Source: Algoriphagus machipongonensis (GTDB lineage: Bacteria; Bacteroidota; Bacteroidia; Cytophagales; Cyclobacteriaceae). From it: a stretch of 64,000 nucleotides of DNA. A program made the position numbers and the translations under genes. Shown here piece after piece: positions 43,704 to 53,618 of this stretch (positions are counted from its first letter, which is position 1; each line of letters opens with the position of its first letter). The stretch covers positions 3,847,001-3,911,000 of the forward strand of contig NZ_CM001023.1 of the NCBI RefSeq assembly GCF_000166275.1, in the 5' to 3' direction. A model generated the notes under the pieces. It was not told the DNA's origin, ran no database searches, and worked only from the letters and a program-made list of their open reading frames with translations.

Positions 43704-44585
43704 TTATAAAACATTCATGGACTGCTCTTTGATTTTCTCCAGCTCATCCTTCATCAGAATGACATGCTTTTGAATACCAGCATCATTTGCTTTAGAACCA
43801 ATTGTATTTATTTCCCTGCCAATTTCCTGGCTGATAAAGCCTAATTTTTTACCCTGATTCTTATCTTCTTTCATGATTTTAGAGAAGTATTTCAAATGGG
43901 TATCTAAACGGACAATCTCTTCTGTAATATCTAGCTTCTCGAAGTAATAGATCAATTCCTGTTCAAAACGATTCGCATCAAATGAATTTTCATCCAGCCA
44001 TTCATTAAAATGGTTTTTGATTTTGCCTTTGATTCGCTCTTTTCTGGTCCCCTCCTCTTGTGAAATTTTCTCTAACCCATTGGCTATGGATTCAACATTT
44101 CCGACAAGTTTTTCCATTAATGAATTTCCCTCATCTTGTCTAAAAGAATCACAATTCTTCAAGGCTTCCAAAAGAACCTTTTTTACTTGATTCCACTCCT
44201 CGGCTTCATTCTTATCGTCAGCCGTTACATTATTGATCACATTTGGAGATTGAAGTGCCAACTTAAATACATCATCACTATTACTGCCAACAGACTCAGC
44301 CATGGCAGAATATTTTTGATAAAAAGTGGCAAACAATTCTTCATTTATGGAAACTGGCAATTCCTTGGAACCCTTAGACAAGAATTCAATATTCACACTG
44401 ACTTTCCCCCTGTCAAGAGCACCTTGGACCACATTTCTAATTTCGTGTTCCTTATCAGAAAATTGCTTTGGACTACGTATGGAAAGATCCAAAAACTTTG
44501 AGTTGAGCGACTTGACTTCCACATGGATCATCATCTGCTCATTCTCGAATCCGGCATTTCCAAAGCCGGTCATCGATTTGATCAT
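43704..44585 (-). CDS. yicC: YicC/YloC-family endoribonuclease
   Basis: 293 residues, usual length. The opening MIKSMTGFGNA, the N-terminal domain (VEVKSLNSKFLDLSIRSP) and the C-terminal DUF1732 stretch (GKKLGFISQEIGREINTIGSKANDAGIQ) define the family. Studied members are RNA-cleaving enzymes that clamp and cut RNA, acting in sRNA and mRNA turnover in the cytoplasm. It follows the propeller/barrel gene by 15 bases in the same direction and is probably co-transcribed with it, though a functional link is not obvious. Confidence 0.93.
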   Translation of the reverse strand: MIKSMTGFGNAGFENEQMMIHVEVKSLNSKFLDLSIRSPKQFSDKEHEIRNVVQGALDRGKVSVNIEFLSKGSKELPVSINEELFATFYQKYSAMAESVGSNSDDVFKLALQSPNVINNVTADDKNEAEEWNQVKKVLLEALKNCDSFRQDEGNSLMEKLVGNVESIANGLEKISQEEGTRKERIKGKIKNHFNEWLDENSFDANRFEQELIYYFEKLDITEEIVRLDTHLKYFSKIMKEDKNQGKKLGFISQEIGREINTIGSKANDAGIQKHVILMKDELEKIKEQSMNVL

Positions 44586-44600
44586 AATTAATTTTGAAAA

Positions 44601-47600
44601 TTAGAAATTGATACCCAATGTCACATAGTACATCAGGTCTTCATTTTTATAGTTTCTGACAGGCTGGGCCACATCAAATTTCACAAAGTAATTTAAAAGT
44701 ACTGTTCTCAATCCTGCGCCATAACTTTGAAGCCATGGGTTATTGAAATTGTTCAGCACAATTGTAAAGGGTGATCCTTCGGTATTTATTACTTCTGTAT
44801 TCCTATCATTTACTTTCTCCCATGGTGCTGACTCATCCCATGCCGATGCAATGTCATAAAATCCTACTAGTTGGAAGTTACGGATAAAGTTCGACGTGAT
44901 ATTTCCTCTTGTTAGATAGGAGAATATAGGAATCCTCAATTCTGTGGTGAAGGAAATAACATTTCTTCCCCGAATCTCATCATACTTATAGCCTCTTAAA
45001 TCCACAAAATCTGCGAAAAGAATATTGGAATTCTCCTCCCCTGTTGGGTTTCTGATAGGCGTGCTTTCTGGTCTATTGGTAGGAGGTCTATAAAACTTAT
45101 TAAATAACCAATTATCCATTCCTCCCACCAGGTAAGTCTGAGGGTTTTTACCCATAAATGAACCTACATACAGCTTGGATGCTAGCACGATGTTTTTATG
45201 AATACGCTGATAGTTTCTTAAGTCTAGATAGAAATTACCAAAAGATCTAGACGACCTATTCATCGCCTGATACTGCATATAACCTACTTTCCCTTTAAAA
45301 CCGACTTGTGAATAAAGTCCCAAAAGTGTGGTTCTATCTATTACAAACTCAGCTCTTCCCCCAAGGTAATTGACATCAAATCGGTTTTGATCAGGATCTT
45401 GTCCTAAAACCAGAGAGTCTGGATTTAAATTAAAATATTGCGTTTTTGCTACAAAAGGAGCTAGAGTAAATCTAGCGTTGATGTTTAAAGGATAAGAGAA
45501 TCCTGCCTCCACTTTTGTTAATACATACTTCTGGAAAGTAATGTCTCCCTCTGAAATGCGTATCGTTTTTCTGTCAAACCTGCCTCTAAAGTCTATTCTG
45601 CTCTTTCTATATTCATATTCAAAGAATATATCTCCTCCAGACCTAAAATCCAGTGTGGTCATCACCCCTCCATAAAAGGAATGATTATCCAAAAAGTCTG
45701 TCATTTTACCTGTCAGACTCACTCCAAATCCTCTCAATGGATCCACTACAAATCTAGTATTGATACTATTTGTCAAAAACTGAGGCTCCATTCTTCTTGG
45801 ACCAGAAACTCTTTTTTGAAGGCTCTGCTTCCTAAATGAATCCAATAAATTAATCTTATTGGTCTGACCTGAGCTACTCTCTTTTGCAATTACTGGGTTT
45901 GGTAAAGAATCGAAAGTATAATTATCAGTATCAATCCCATTTTTTGACTCGAATCGAAGTCTATCTAAATTTATAGAAGTCTCTTTAGCGTTATTTAGCG
46001 TATCAGCAATAATATTCACAGTATCCTGAAGAGTCAAAGATGGTTTCGGCTCAAGAGCCTCCATTTCCTTTTGATTCTGCTCTTCCATAAGCCTTCTTGC
46101 AGCAATCCTTTCATTCAGAGACTTGGCTTGCTGTAGCTGTACCCTTGGAGTACTCGGAGTAAATTGATCAGCACCTGAATAGCTCTCAATCTTCAAGAAA
46201 CTTTCCCTACCATCTCTCACGGCATAGGCTATTTTATTCATCCTACTATTGACATCAAACACCTCTAAGCTTTTATCAAACCCTGAGATTTGATTGGCCA
46301 ACTGAGAACCTACACTAAGCCTCATCAAGTTATTGATACCACTCAAATCACTGAGGAAAACCACTTGATTTGAATTGAGTTTCCTTGGATAAATATTTTT
46401 GCTATTCGTATTGGTAAGTTTTGTGGTGACGATGGAATCCCCAACCTCCATCAAATAGAGATTATAAAAATTAGGCAAACTATCTAGGCTTATATTTTTG
46501 GTGTCCAATGAGTCTGGTAACTCAGTAAAATTGGAAGAATAAACAATGGTTGAATCATTCAGAAAAGCTGGGGTCAAATCATCAAAAATATCATTTGTCA
46601 ACCTCTTCCCTTGACCTCTGGTATTTAGAGTATAAACATCCGTTTTACCATTGGAAATAGCGGAAAGGACCATATTCCGACCCGACTCATTGAAATCTAA
46701 GCTTAAGATCTGCGTGATGTTCCTTAAGTAAATCTTGTCTTGACTACTTCCATCGATGGACCGTAACCTCAATAAGGTCGTTCCTCTTTTAAAAGATGCA
46801 ATGGCCAAGTTTGCAGAATCTTTCCACGCTATAACTGGGCTACTATAATTCGGCTCTTGATCCTGATAAACAGCTCCTCCCTGAAGTATGGTTCGTTCAT
46901 TTCCAGAACTGATCTCTCGGATTTGAACCTTGTATTTACCCGCGTTATTTATCACATAAGCCAGGTTAAGCCCATCAGGACTAAATTTGATATCGTTGAT
47001 TTTACCGATCACCTTGGGAGAGGTAGAAGCAATTGCTCCTTTCTGATCAATATCAATGAAATTATTATATACCTGTTCATTAACAGTAATGTAATACTTC
47101 TTCCATTCTTCTTTGAATGAATTGTAGTTTAAGCCTACTGTATTGGCAATACTATTTTCCTCATTTCTATTGATTCGGGAGAGGTTTAAAATACTCGAGA
47201 TATACCTTCTTCCATAGCGCTCAGCAATGTAATTCCAAACTGATTGCCCCACTAAAGCCGCTTCTCTTTCCTTCAGTTTCAATAGTTTCGGGTTATCTTC
47301 CTCTTTTAAATAATGTCTGACAAAATCATCCATTTCAAGACTCCATCCTGAAGCCAAATAAAGAGCAATTCCATCTATATACCATTCCGGAAATCCATTC
47401 ACTAAGTTGGACTGAAACGCATCCCCTACAGAAGAACCATAAAGCATTTCCTCAATAATAATTTTTGAGGTTGCATAAATTAAATCCTCTTTAAACTTAT
47501 CCACCTCACCTTTATAGGAAACCTCTGCGATAAGTCTGTTAAAGTCTGTTTGCCCTTCTTCATAAAGCTCCATTTTATTCAAATTGAGATTACTTTGAAG

Positions 47601-47897
47601 CAGTTCTTCAGGTGAGTTGTAAAGGTAGATTTTTGGCTTTGTATAGGCTACATAGCCTATCATTTGGGTCAATCGATCAAATTCACTTTCCAAATATTCA
47701 ATCGCCATTTTTGCATTGGCACCCCCACGATCATAATAGTACACTTCAAAGTTGTTTGAAGTGTAATAGTACCAATCAAATTGCTGGTGTTGAATTCTGT
47801 TTTTACCAAACTTTTCCTGGTCAAATTGTCCCAGAACTAAAAATGAATTCAACCATAAACCAGCAAAAATCAATATTCTGAAAAGGTGATATCGCAT
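44601..47897 (-). CDS. Large outer-membrane-type protein: peptidase-MA-like N-terminus, TolB-like propeller, C-terminal barrel
   Basis: 1098 residues with a signal peptide (about 1-23, LVLG-QFDQ). Residues about 30-270 resemble the peptidase MA-like fold (NNFEVYYYDRGG, PEWYIDGIALYLASG), but the HExxH position reads IIIEEMLYG, so zinc is unlikely. About 290-600 is a PD40/TolB-like propeller (INDIKFSPDGLNLAYVINNAGKYKVQI). About 760-1098 is a surface-antigen-like barrel, with alternating polar strands and a final YYVTLGINF. The middle (about 610-720) is low-complexity and Gln/Glu/Asn-rich. Such proteins occur in Bacteroidota without a settled role. Gene order is flavoprotein, this, yicC on one strand. 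Confidence 0.75.
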   Translation of the reverse strand: MRYHLFRILIFAGLWLNSFLVLGQFDQEKFGKNRIQHQQFDWYYYTSNNFEVYYYDRGGANAKMAIEYLESEFDRLTQMIGYVAYTKPKIYLYNSPEELLQSNLNLNKMELYEEGQTDFNRLIAEVSYKGEVDKFKEDLIYATSKIIIEEMLYGSSVGDAFQSNLVNGFPEWYIDGIALYLASGWSLEMDDFVRHYLKEEDNPKLLKLKEREAALVGQSVWNYIAERYGRRYISSILNLSRINRNEENSIANTVGLNYNSFKEEWKKYYITVNEQVYNNFIDIDQKGAIASTSPKVIGKINDIKFSPDGLNLAYVINNAGKYKVQIREISSGNERTILQGGAVYQDQEPNYSSPVIAWKDSANLAIASFKRGTTLLRLRSIDGSSQDKIYLRNITQILSLDFNESGRNMVLSAISNGKTDVYTLNTRGQGKRLTNDIFDDLTPAFLNDSTIVYSSNFTELPDSLDTKNISLDSLPNFYNLYLMEVGDSIVTTKLTNTNSKNIYPRKLNSNQVVFLSDLSGINNLMRLSVGSQLANQISGFDKSLEVFDVNSRMNKIAYAVRDGRESFLKIESYSGADQFTPSTPRVQLQQAKSLNERIAARRLMEEQNQKEMEALEPKPSLTLQDTVNIIADTLNNAKETSINLDRLRFESKNGIDTDNYTFDSLPNPVIAKESSSGQTNKINLLDSFRKQSLQKRVSGPRRMEPQFLTNSINTRFVVDPLRGFGVSLTGKMTDFLDNHSFYGGVMTTLDFRSGGDIFFEYEYRKSRIDFRGRFDRKTIRISEGDITFQKYVLTKVEAGFSYPLNINARFTLAPFVAKTQYFNLNPDSLVLGQDPDQNRFDVNYLGGRAEFVIDRTTLLGLYSQVGFKGKVGYMQYQAMNRSSRSFGNFYLDLRNYQRIHKNIVLASKLYVGSFMGKNPQTYLVGGMDNWLFNKFYRPPTNRPESTPIRNPTGEENSNILFADFVDLRGYKYDEIRGRNVISFTTELRIPIFSYLTRGNITSNFIRNFQLVGFYDIASAWDESAPWEKVNDRNTEVINTEGSPFTIVLNNFNNPWLQSYGAGLRTVLLNYFVKFDVAQPVRNYKNEDLMYYVTLGINF

Positions 47898-47919
47898 TCT
47901 TATTGCTGAAAGATGTTTT

Positions 47920-48966
47920 TTAAATATAATTAAAATACCTAGCTATGTCTACTTCCTTGGAAATGGATGTTTTTTCCAATAAAAAGCTACACATTAATTT
48001 ACTAAAATAAGGAACTAAAGAAACTCCTTTGGCCCCAAAACCATCGAATATGTAAACGCTCTCGGCCTCAGGATGTTTTCCCAAAAATGGTTTTCGGTCT
48101 CTTGTAGCCGGTCTAATTCCAGTTTTATGAGAAATAATTTCATCTACTGGTAAAGAGATTAAATCTTTCAACCTTCCCAAAATTTCTTCTTTTGCACTTT
48201 CTGTGGGTCCCTCCTCTAAGTCATGTTTGGTGTAAGTCGATCCTACTCGATGAACCCCGTCACCCAAATGAATTCGGAAAACACCTCTATTTACGATGTA
48301 ATCCGGGCAAAAGGCTTGTCTTACTTCCAAAATTTCTCCCTTAACCGGGGCAAATGGCAGAAAATTAAAAAAAGACGAGTTCATGGCTCCAAGACCATTG
48401 CAAAATATTATTGCTTTTGTTTTGATGTCTTTATACTTCCAAAAACCATCTTCTCTGGACAACTCTTTTTCATCAAAATATTCCTGAATCAACTTTTCTC
48501 CAAAATAGTCTTGCATTCCTTCAAGCATTTGATTGATAGCTAGCCAGCCTGAATTCTTAAGCATCACACCACCATAAATATCATTCAAATTTTCGCCTTG
48601 ACTTTCAGTGTAGATTTTTTCTAAATATTCCTGAAAGCCAGCTTCAGCACTATGTCCCATCCATTCATTTTGCTCCTCGATGGTAAGAAATGGCCTGTAA
48701 ATATTTTGTTTATGGATAAATTTCCTTCCTGTCTCCGCTTCTAACAAATTATAGAAAGGTTCGATCTCAGGAAATAGCAAATCTGCATTCCATGTTTTTA
48801 CCATTTTTCGGCCTGTGACAGGGTTAAACAAACCCGCCGCCACTCTACTTGACTGGTTTCCTTTGGGTTGATCAATGATACAGACTTTTTTTCCTGCTTT
48901 CATTAATCTAAAAGCCAGCGCTGTGCCGGCAATCCCCTGCCCGATTAGCAAAAAATCTATTTCCAT
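47920..48966 (-). CDS. DadA-like FAD-dependent oxidoreductase
   Basis: 348 residues. The N-terminal FAD-binding motif is MEIDFLLIGQGIAGTALAFRLMKAGKKVCIID (GxGxAG), then NQSSRVAAGLFNPVTGRKMV and a C-terminal TGIRPATRDRKPFLGKHPEAESVYIFDGFGAKGVSLVPYFSKLM. This matches the amine/D-amino-acid oxidase (DAO) superfamily. The substrate is not clear: glycine, D-amino acids or a small amine are all possible. It is divergent from the MBL gene across 55 bases and 22 bases ahead of the propeller/barrel gene, so could share its transcript. Confidence 0.87.
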   Translation of the reverse strand: MEIDFLLIGQGIAGTALAFRLMKAGKKVCIIDQPKGNQSSRVAAGLFNPVTGRKMVKTWNADLLFPEIEPFYNLLEAETGRKFIHKQNIYRPFLTIEEQNEWMGHSAEAGFQEYLEKIYTESQGENLNDIYGGVMLKNSGWLAINQMLEGMQDYFGEKLIQEYFDEKELSREDGFWKYKDIKTKAIIFCNGLGAMNSSFFNFLPFAPVKGEILEVRQAFCPDYIVNRGVFRIHLGDGVHRVGSTYTKHDLEEGPTESAKEEILGRLKDLISLPVDEIISHKTGIRPATRDRKPFLGKHPEAESVYIFDGFGAKGVSLVPYFSKLMCSFLLEKTSISKEVDIARYFNYI

Positions 48967-49021
48967 GGCTCAAATTAAAGGTATAATTCTTTATTTTGTT
49001 GACTTAGCCCAGACAAATACG

Positions 49022-49675
49022 ATGCTTCATATTGCAACTTTTACATTTAATCCTTTTCAAGAAAACACATACCTGCTTTACGACGATTCAGGGGAGGCAG
49101 CTTTGGTAGATCCCGGATGCTACGAAGCCCATGAGAAAAAAGAATTAAAGGAGTTTATTCAGGAAAATAAACTTCAGGTAAAGCAACTCCTAAACACCCA
49201 CTGCCATATCGATCATGTACTAGGAAATGCATGGGCTATGCGCGAGTTTGGCATACCATTACTAATTCACCAAGACGATTTACCGGTTTTGAAATCTGTA
49301 GAATCTTATGCGTCAAACTACGGTTTTCCAGCATATGAAGGCTCTGAACCGAGTGGCTTTTTGGAAGAAGGAGAGTTTATTTCCGTTGGAAAAGAAAAGC
49401 TCAAGGTTTTGTTTGTTCCTGGTCATGCACCGGGGCATGTGGTATTTTATCATTCAGATTCCAAGCAATTGATTGCTGGAGACACCCTTTTTAGAGGGAG
49501 CATCGGCAGAACTGACTTACCTGGTGGCAACCATGAGCTTTTACTTCAAAAGATAAAATCGGAATTATTCAATCTCCCGGATCAAACGGTTGTATTTCCG
49601 GGACATGGCCCAGAAACCAACATTGGCTTTGAAAAAGTTCACAACCCATTCGTGGGTCAAAACGCAATGTCTTGA
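49022..49675 (+). CDS. MBL-fold metallo-hydrolase (glyoxalase II-like)
   Basis: 217 residues from the ATG at 49022. The longer frame overlaps the divergent flavoprotein gene and encodes nothing recognisable there. The metal motif H60-C-H62-I-D64-H65 (THCHIDHVLG) is complete, with later ligands in VPGHAPGHVVF, AGDTLFRGSIGRTDLPGG and FPGHGPETNIG. This is the YcbL/hydroxyacylglutathione-hydrolase branch, which hydrolyses thioesters such as S-lactoylglutathione or related substrates. Its stop overlaps the pssA start by 4 bases, so it heads the operon through to the M16-like gene. Confidence 0.92.
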   Translation: MLHIATFTFNPFQENTYLLYDDSGEAALVDPGCYEAHEKKELKEFIQENKLQVKQLLNTHCHIDHVLGNAWAMREFGIPLLIHQDDLPVLKSVESYASNYGFPAYEGSEPSGFLEEGEFISVGKEKLKVLFVPGHAPGHVVFYHSDSKQLIAGDTLFRGSIGRTDLPGGNHELLLQKIKSELFNLPDQTVVFPGHGPETNIGFEKVHNPFVGQNAMS

Positions 49676-50364
49676 AACTAAAATCCCATATTCCGAATAT
49701 CATCACCTTGATGAACTTACTTTCCGGCCTAATAGGGATCGTCTGGGTCATAAATGGTAACATTATTTCGGGAGCCTATTTTATACTTTTATCTGCTCTC
49801 TTTGATTTTATTGATGGTTTTGCAGCAAGATTATTAAAAGTTCAAGGGGAATTAGGAAAGCAATTAGATTCCTTGGCTGATGTAGTTTCATTTGGCGTTT
49901 TACCGGGATTCATACTTTTCTCCATGGCCAAAATCAATGCTGAGATTGATTGGCTGCCATACTTAACCTTGGTATTACCTTTATTATCTGCTTACCGTTT
50001 AGCAAAATTCAATATTGACACCAGACAAACAGATCGATTCATTGGCGTTCCTACACCAGCTGCAGCACTTTTTGTAAGCACATTGCCTCATTTTGCAGTA
50101 AAATGGGTTAAAATCGGGACTGTTATCACATCTCCTGTGGTTTTAGTGGGAATAGCAATTGTCCTTTCGGTTTTATTGATTTCTGAAATCCCTTTAATAG
50201 CATTGAAATTTAAATCCTTCGATTTCTCTTCAAATATTTTCCGCTATATCCTGATTTTTGCCAGTATAGCACTTTTTATTTGGCTTGGTTTGGCGGGCAT
50301 CCCATTGATAATCCTTGCGTATATTGGCTTATCAGTGATAGAAAATGGAATTAAACGGGAATGA
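49672..50364 (+). CDS. pssA: CDP-diacylglycerol-serine O-phosphatidyltransferase
   Basis: 230 residues with a TTG start, and about 6-8 membrane helices. The CDP-alcohol phosphotransferase motif D-x2-D-G-x2-A-R-x8-G-x3-D-x3-D is complete in DFIDGFAARLL...GELGKQLDSLAD. The rest (SLADVVSFGVLPGFILFSM, YRLAKFNID) fits the PssA type rather than PgsA. It makes phosphatidylserine, the precursor of phosphatidylethanolamine, in the inner membrane. It overlaps the genes on each side by 4 bases and precedes the T9SS sortase gene. Confidence 0.93.
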   Translation: MKLKSHIPNIITLMNLLSGLIGIVWVINGNIISGAYFILLSALFDFIDGFAARLLKVQGELGKQLDSLADVVSFGVLPGFILFSMAKINAEIDWLPYLTLVLPLLSAYRLAKFNIDTRQTDRFIGVPTPAAALFVSTLPHFAVKWVKIGTVITSPVVLVGIAIVLSVLLISEIPLIALKFKSFDFSSNIFRYILIFASIALFIWLGLAGIPLIILAYIGLSVIENGIKRE

Positions 50365-53300
50365 TCCCTTTCAAAAATCTTATTGGTTTAGCGATCTTAT
50401 TTAACATCGCGCTCTCTGAAATTGCTTTTTCTCAAAGTAACTTTTACACTTTTAAAATAACCGAGCCTGGGGTTTACCAAATTACGGCGGAGGAGGCTAA
50501 AAAACTTGGAGCTTCCACAATTGAAGAAGTAGCAATTTTTGGGTATCCAGGAATGCTTCCGCAGAAGCTAGATCAAAGTCAACTTTCCCTCCAGGAAATC
50601 CCAAGTCTTATATTAAATGGCAGTAAGTATTTCTATTTGGAGGGGCCTCATGTATTTCAAGAAAATGAAGAAATTGGCTGGGAATACAAGCATCATTTGT
50701 ATTCTGACAGTCTTAGCTATGTAATTCATGTTTCTCACCAAGGGAAATTATTAGAAGAGCAGGAAATAAAAGGCACACCCAAAGACAATGAAGAAATACT
50801 TTTTCAGCTAAAAGCTTTCAAAGGAGAAGAAAAAAATATTCTCAATTCGGGCAGGGAATGGTATTCCGAACCTATTTTTCCTGGAAGCTCAAAAACCATC
50901 TCTGTCTTTACAGATTCGGGGCATCCAGAAAAATGGAAACTTTTTGGAAAACTAATGGCAAGTTCGGTTTCTAACTCAATAATTACCGTATTGGCAGACG
51001 ATAAGCCTATTTATGAACTGCCGATCGATGCCATTCCCACCAGTACTTATGGTGCAAAAGGAAAAGAAGAATTCATTTATACTGAATTTACTCCCACTGA
51101 AAATCGACTGGAAAGGATTCGCTTTCCTTTTCAATCAGCAGATTTAAATGCAATGGCCTATTGGAATTACATTGCAGTAGCAATTCCTTTTTCCAGTTTT
51201 GATCTAGCTCCTGGAATCTATTACCATTGGAAGAATAGTAGCTATTCCATTAAAACATACTCAAATTTACAATACTGGGATGTGAGCAACTTTTACCACC
51301 CAGTTCGAATTAAGGAATCTGATAAAATATCAATTTCTAGCAAAAAGTTAGCAGTTTTTAACCCTTCAGAAGCTCCTAAACTTCTCCGGCAAAAATTAAT
51401 TCCTGTCTCAATAAAAGAAAATTTAGGGTCTCCCTCTCTCCTCATCATCACCACCGATGAATTTTCGTTTGCAGCAAATAAGCTGAAATCCCATAAAACC
51501 AATCTTGGGATAAACACTGAGGTGGTGTTTCTCAAGGATATTTACAATTCATTTTCCTACGGAAATAAGGACATTACTGGGATCCGAAATTTTATCGCAA
51601 AGATCTATCAAGAAAGCAAATCGCTAAAAAATGTCTTGATCCTTGGGAAAGGCACTTTTGATTATAAAGGAAAGTTGGGAGGCAGACCCAACATCGTCCC
51701 CACTTATAGCAGTAGAAACAGCTTAGATCCTTTAAAATCATATAGCTCCGACGATTATTATGCCCTGATCGATTTTGGTCAAGGGATGTGGGAAGAAACG
51801 TTGGCAGGTGATGAAAGCCTACAAATTGGAATTGGAAGGTTACCAATAATCAATAAGGAGGAGGCCAACCTGGTCGTTGACAAGATTATCAACTATGAGA
51901 ATTCATCGCAACAAGGTTTTTGGAAAAAAGATATTAGCTTCTTTGCCGACGATGGAGATAAGTCCGTTCATATGCAACATGCGGAATCTTTTTCCTCCTA
52001 TTTAAATCAAAATAACCCAGAGATTCATCAAAATAAACTTTACTTAGATCGTTTTGAGCAAACAAGTGCTGGTGAATCTCAAACTTCTTTTTCAGTAAAA
52101 GACGCCCTTCAAAAAACATTGGATGATGGCACTCTTATATTGAATTACATAGGTCATGGAAATGAGTCAACTCTAACCCATGAGGAAGTTTTTCAAGTAA
52201 AGGATATTGAAAATTGGCCTGTCCAGAAAAAACTTGCCCTATGGGTTACTGCAACTTGCGAGTTTGGGCGTCATGACAATCCATTTCTGCGTTCAGCTGC
52301 GGAAGAATTATTAATTGCACCAAATAAGGGTGCCATAGGCCTGTTAAGTACCGGAAGACCTGTTTTTTCCAATGTCAATTTCTCGCTAAACCAATCTTTT
52401 ATTCGGTCTGTATTTCAATCAGAAAATGGCATTTATCAAGACTTGGGAGAAATTTATAAACAAACTAAAAATCAAAGCCTGAACGGGTCTCTTAATAGAA
52501 ATTTCTCTTTAATTGGAGATCCTAGTCTCAAATTAGCAAACCCTGAGCTCAGCATTGAGGTCACCTCTATACAAGATAAAGAGGGGAATTCATTAGAGAA
52601 TATTCACAGGACGAAAGAGGTAATACTAGAAGCATTATTGATCGACCCACTGACTGGAGCAACTCAATTTGGTTTTGAAGGAACGTATGAGTTGGAAATA
52701 CTAGGAAAACCTGTGGAAACAGAAACCTTGGGAGATGAAAACAATCCTTTTTCTTTTTCTGAAGACAAAACAGTTCTTTTCAGAGGTAGCGGTATAGTCA
52801 GTGAAGGGGAAATAAAATCGACTTTTATCTTACCAAAAGGCATTGATGAGGCTGAAATTTCAGGAAAAATCAGGTTATCGGCCCAAGAGTCAAAAGTAAA
52901 TGGCTTTGAAGCTTTCGGGTACAGCTCGGCAATTATTTCAAATGAGTCTGGAGATATTATTGATTCGGAAGGCCCAGCAATTGAGGTTTTTGCAAATGGA
53001 ACAGCTATTCAAAAGCAATCATTTCCCTCGAAGTCTTTAAATATGGAGCTTGTATTTGAAGATTCTTCAGGGATTGATATCTCTGGGCAGTTTGCAGGGC
53101 GTAATATTCTGATTCAGGTAAATAATGGAGAAGAAATAAATTTAAATCAGGATTTTGTCGCCTCAGACAATTCCTATAAAAAAGGACAAGTAAGCTTTTT
53201 TCTCACGGGTTTAGAGGAAGGAAAAAACCAAATTCTAATCCAAGCTTGGGATAATTTAGGAAATCAAAGTATCTTGAGCTTAGAAATTCTTATTGAGGGA

Positions 53301-53618
53301 AGTGAGCGGTTTAGGATATTGAATTACCAAACGTATCCTAACCCAACAAACGACGTTAGTAACTTTGTATTGGAGCATAACCGACCTGGAGAAAATATAC
53401 AAATGACAATTTCTGTATTTCAAACGACAGGTCAGGCAATATATTCGGATTCATTTCGTTTGATCAACGCTGCGGCAAAGATCGAAGACATATCATGGAT
53501 ATTTTTACAAAACCAAACGAAATATCCCGCAAAAGGAACTTATATTTACAAAATAACGCTTCAAACAGAAACCGATAATTCAATGGCGGTAGCAAGCGGT
53601 CAAATCGTGATTAAATGA
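50361..53618 (+). CDS. porU: Type IX secretion sortase PorU (C25 gingipain-like peptidase)
   Basis: 1085 residues. Signal peptide (IALSEIAFS-QS), then a strand-rich N-terminal region. The C25 catalytic dyad is in the middle: H599 in LNYIGHGNE and C633 in TATCEFGRHDNP, as in gingipains and PorU. A C-terminal Ig-like and T9SS-sorting-like domain follows (about 1000-1085, YQTYPNPTNDVSNFVLE and KGTYIYKI). PorU removes the C-terminal signal of T9SS cargo and attaches it to anionic LPS at the cell surface. It overlaps pssA and porV by 4 bases each; porV is its shuttle partner. Confidence 0.95.
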   Translation: MIPFKNLIGLAILFNIALSEIAFSQSNFYTFKITEPGVYQITAEEAKKLGASTIEEVAIFGYPGMLPQKLDQSQLSLQEIPSLILNGSKYFYLEGPHVFQENEEIGWEYKHHLYSDSLSYVIHVSHQGKLLEEQEIKGTPKDNEEILFQLKAFKGEEKNILNSGREWYSEPIFPGSSKTISVFTDSGHPEKWKLFGKLMASSVSNSIITVLADDKPIYELPIDAIPTSTYGAKGKEEFIYTEFTPTENRLERIRFPFQSADLNAMAYWNYIAVAIPFSSFDLAPGIYYHWKNSSYSIKTYSNLQYWDVSNFYHPVRIKESDKISISSKKLAVFNPSEAPKLLRQKLIPVSIKENLGSPSLLIITTDEFSFAANKLKSHKTNLGINTEVVFLKDIYNSFSYGNKDITGIRNFIAKIYQESKSLKNVLILGKGTFDYKGKLGGRPNIVPTYSSRNSLDPLKSYSSDDYYALIDFGQGMWEETLAGDESLQIGIGRLPIINKEEANLVVDKIINYENSSQQGFWKKDISFFADDGDKSVHMQHAESFSSYLNQNNPEIHQNKLYLDRFEQTSAGESQTSFSVKDALQKTLDDGTLILNYIGHGNESTLTHEEVFQVKDIENWPVQKKLALWVTATCEFGRHDNPFLRSAAEELLIAPNKGAIGLLSTGRPVFSNVNFSLNQSFIRSVFQSENGIYQDLGEIYKQTKNQSLNGSLNRNFSLIGDPSLKLANPELSIEVTSIQDKEGNSLENIHRTKEVILEALLIDPLTGATQFGFEGTYELEILGKPVETETLGDENNPFSFSEDKTVLFRGSGIVSEGEIKSTFILPKGIDEAEISGKIRLSAQESKVNGFEAFGYSSAIISNESGDIIDSEGPAIEVFANGTAIQKQSFPSKSLNMELVFEDSSGIDISGQFAGRNILIQVNNGEEINLNQDFVASDNSYKKGQVSFFLTGLEEGKNQILIQAWDNLGNQSILSLEILIEGSERFRILNYQTYPNPTNDVSNFVLEHNRPGENIQMTISVFQTTGQAIYSDSFRLINAAAKIEDISWIFLQNQTKYPAKGTYIYKITLQTETDNSMAVASGQIVIK

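Noticed and set aside
48875..49021. N-terminal extension of the MBL hydrolase frame
   Set aside because: It overlaps the divergent flavoprotein gene and has no family resemblance; the ATG at 49022 gives the normal start.
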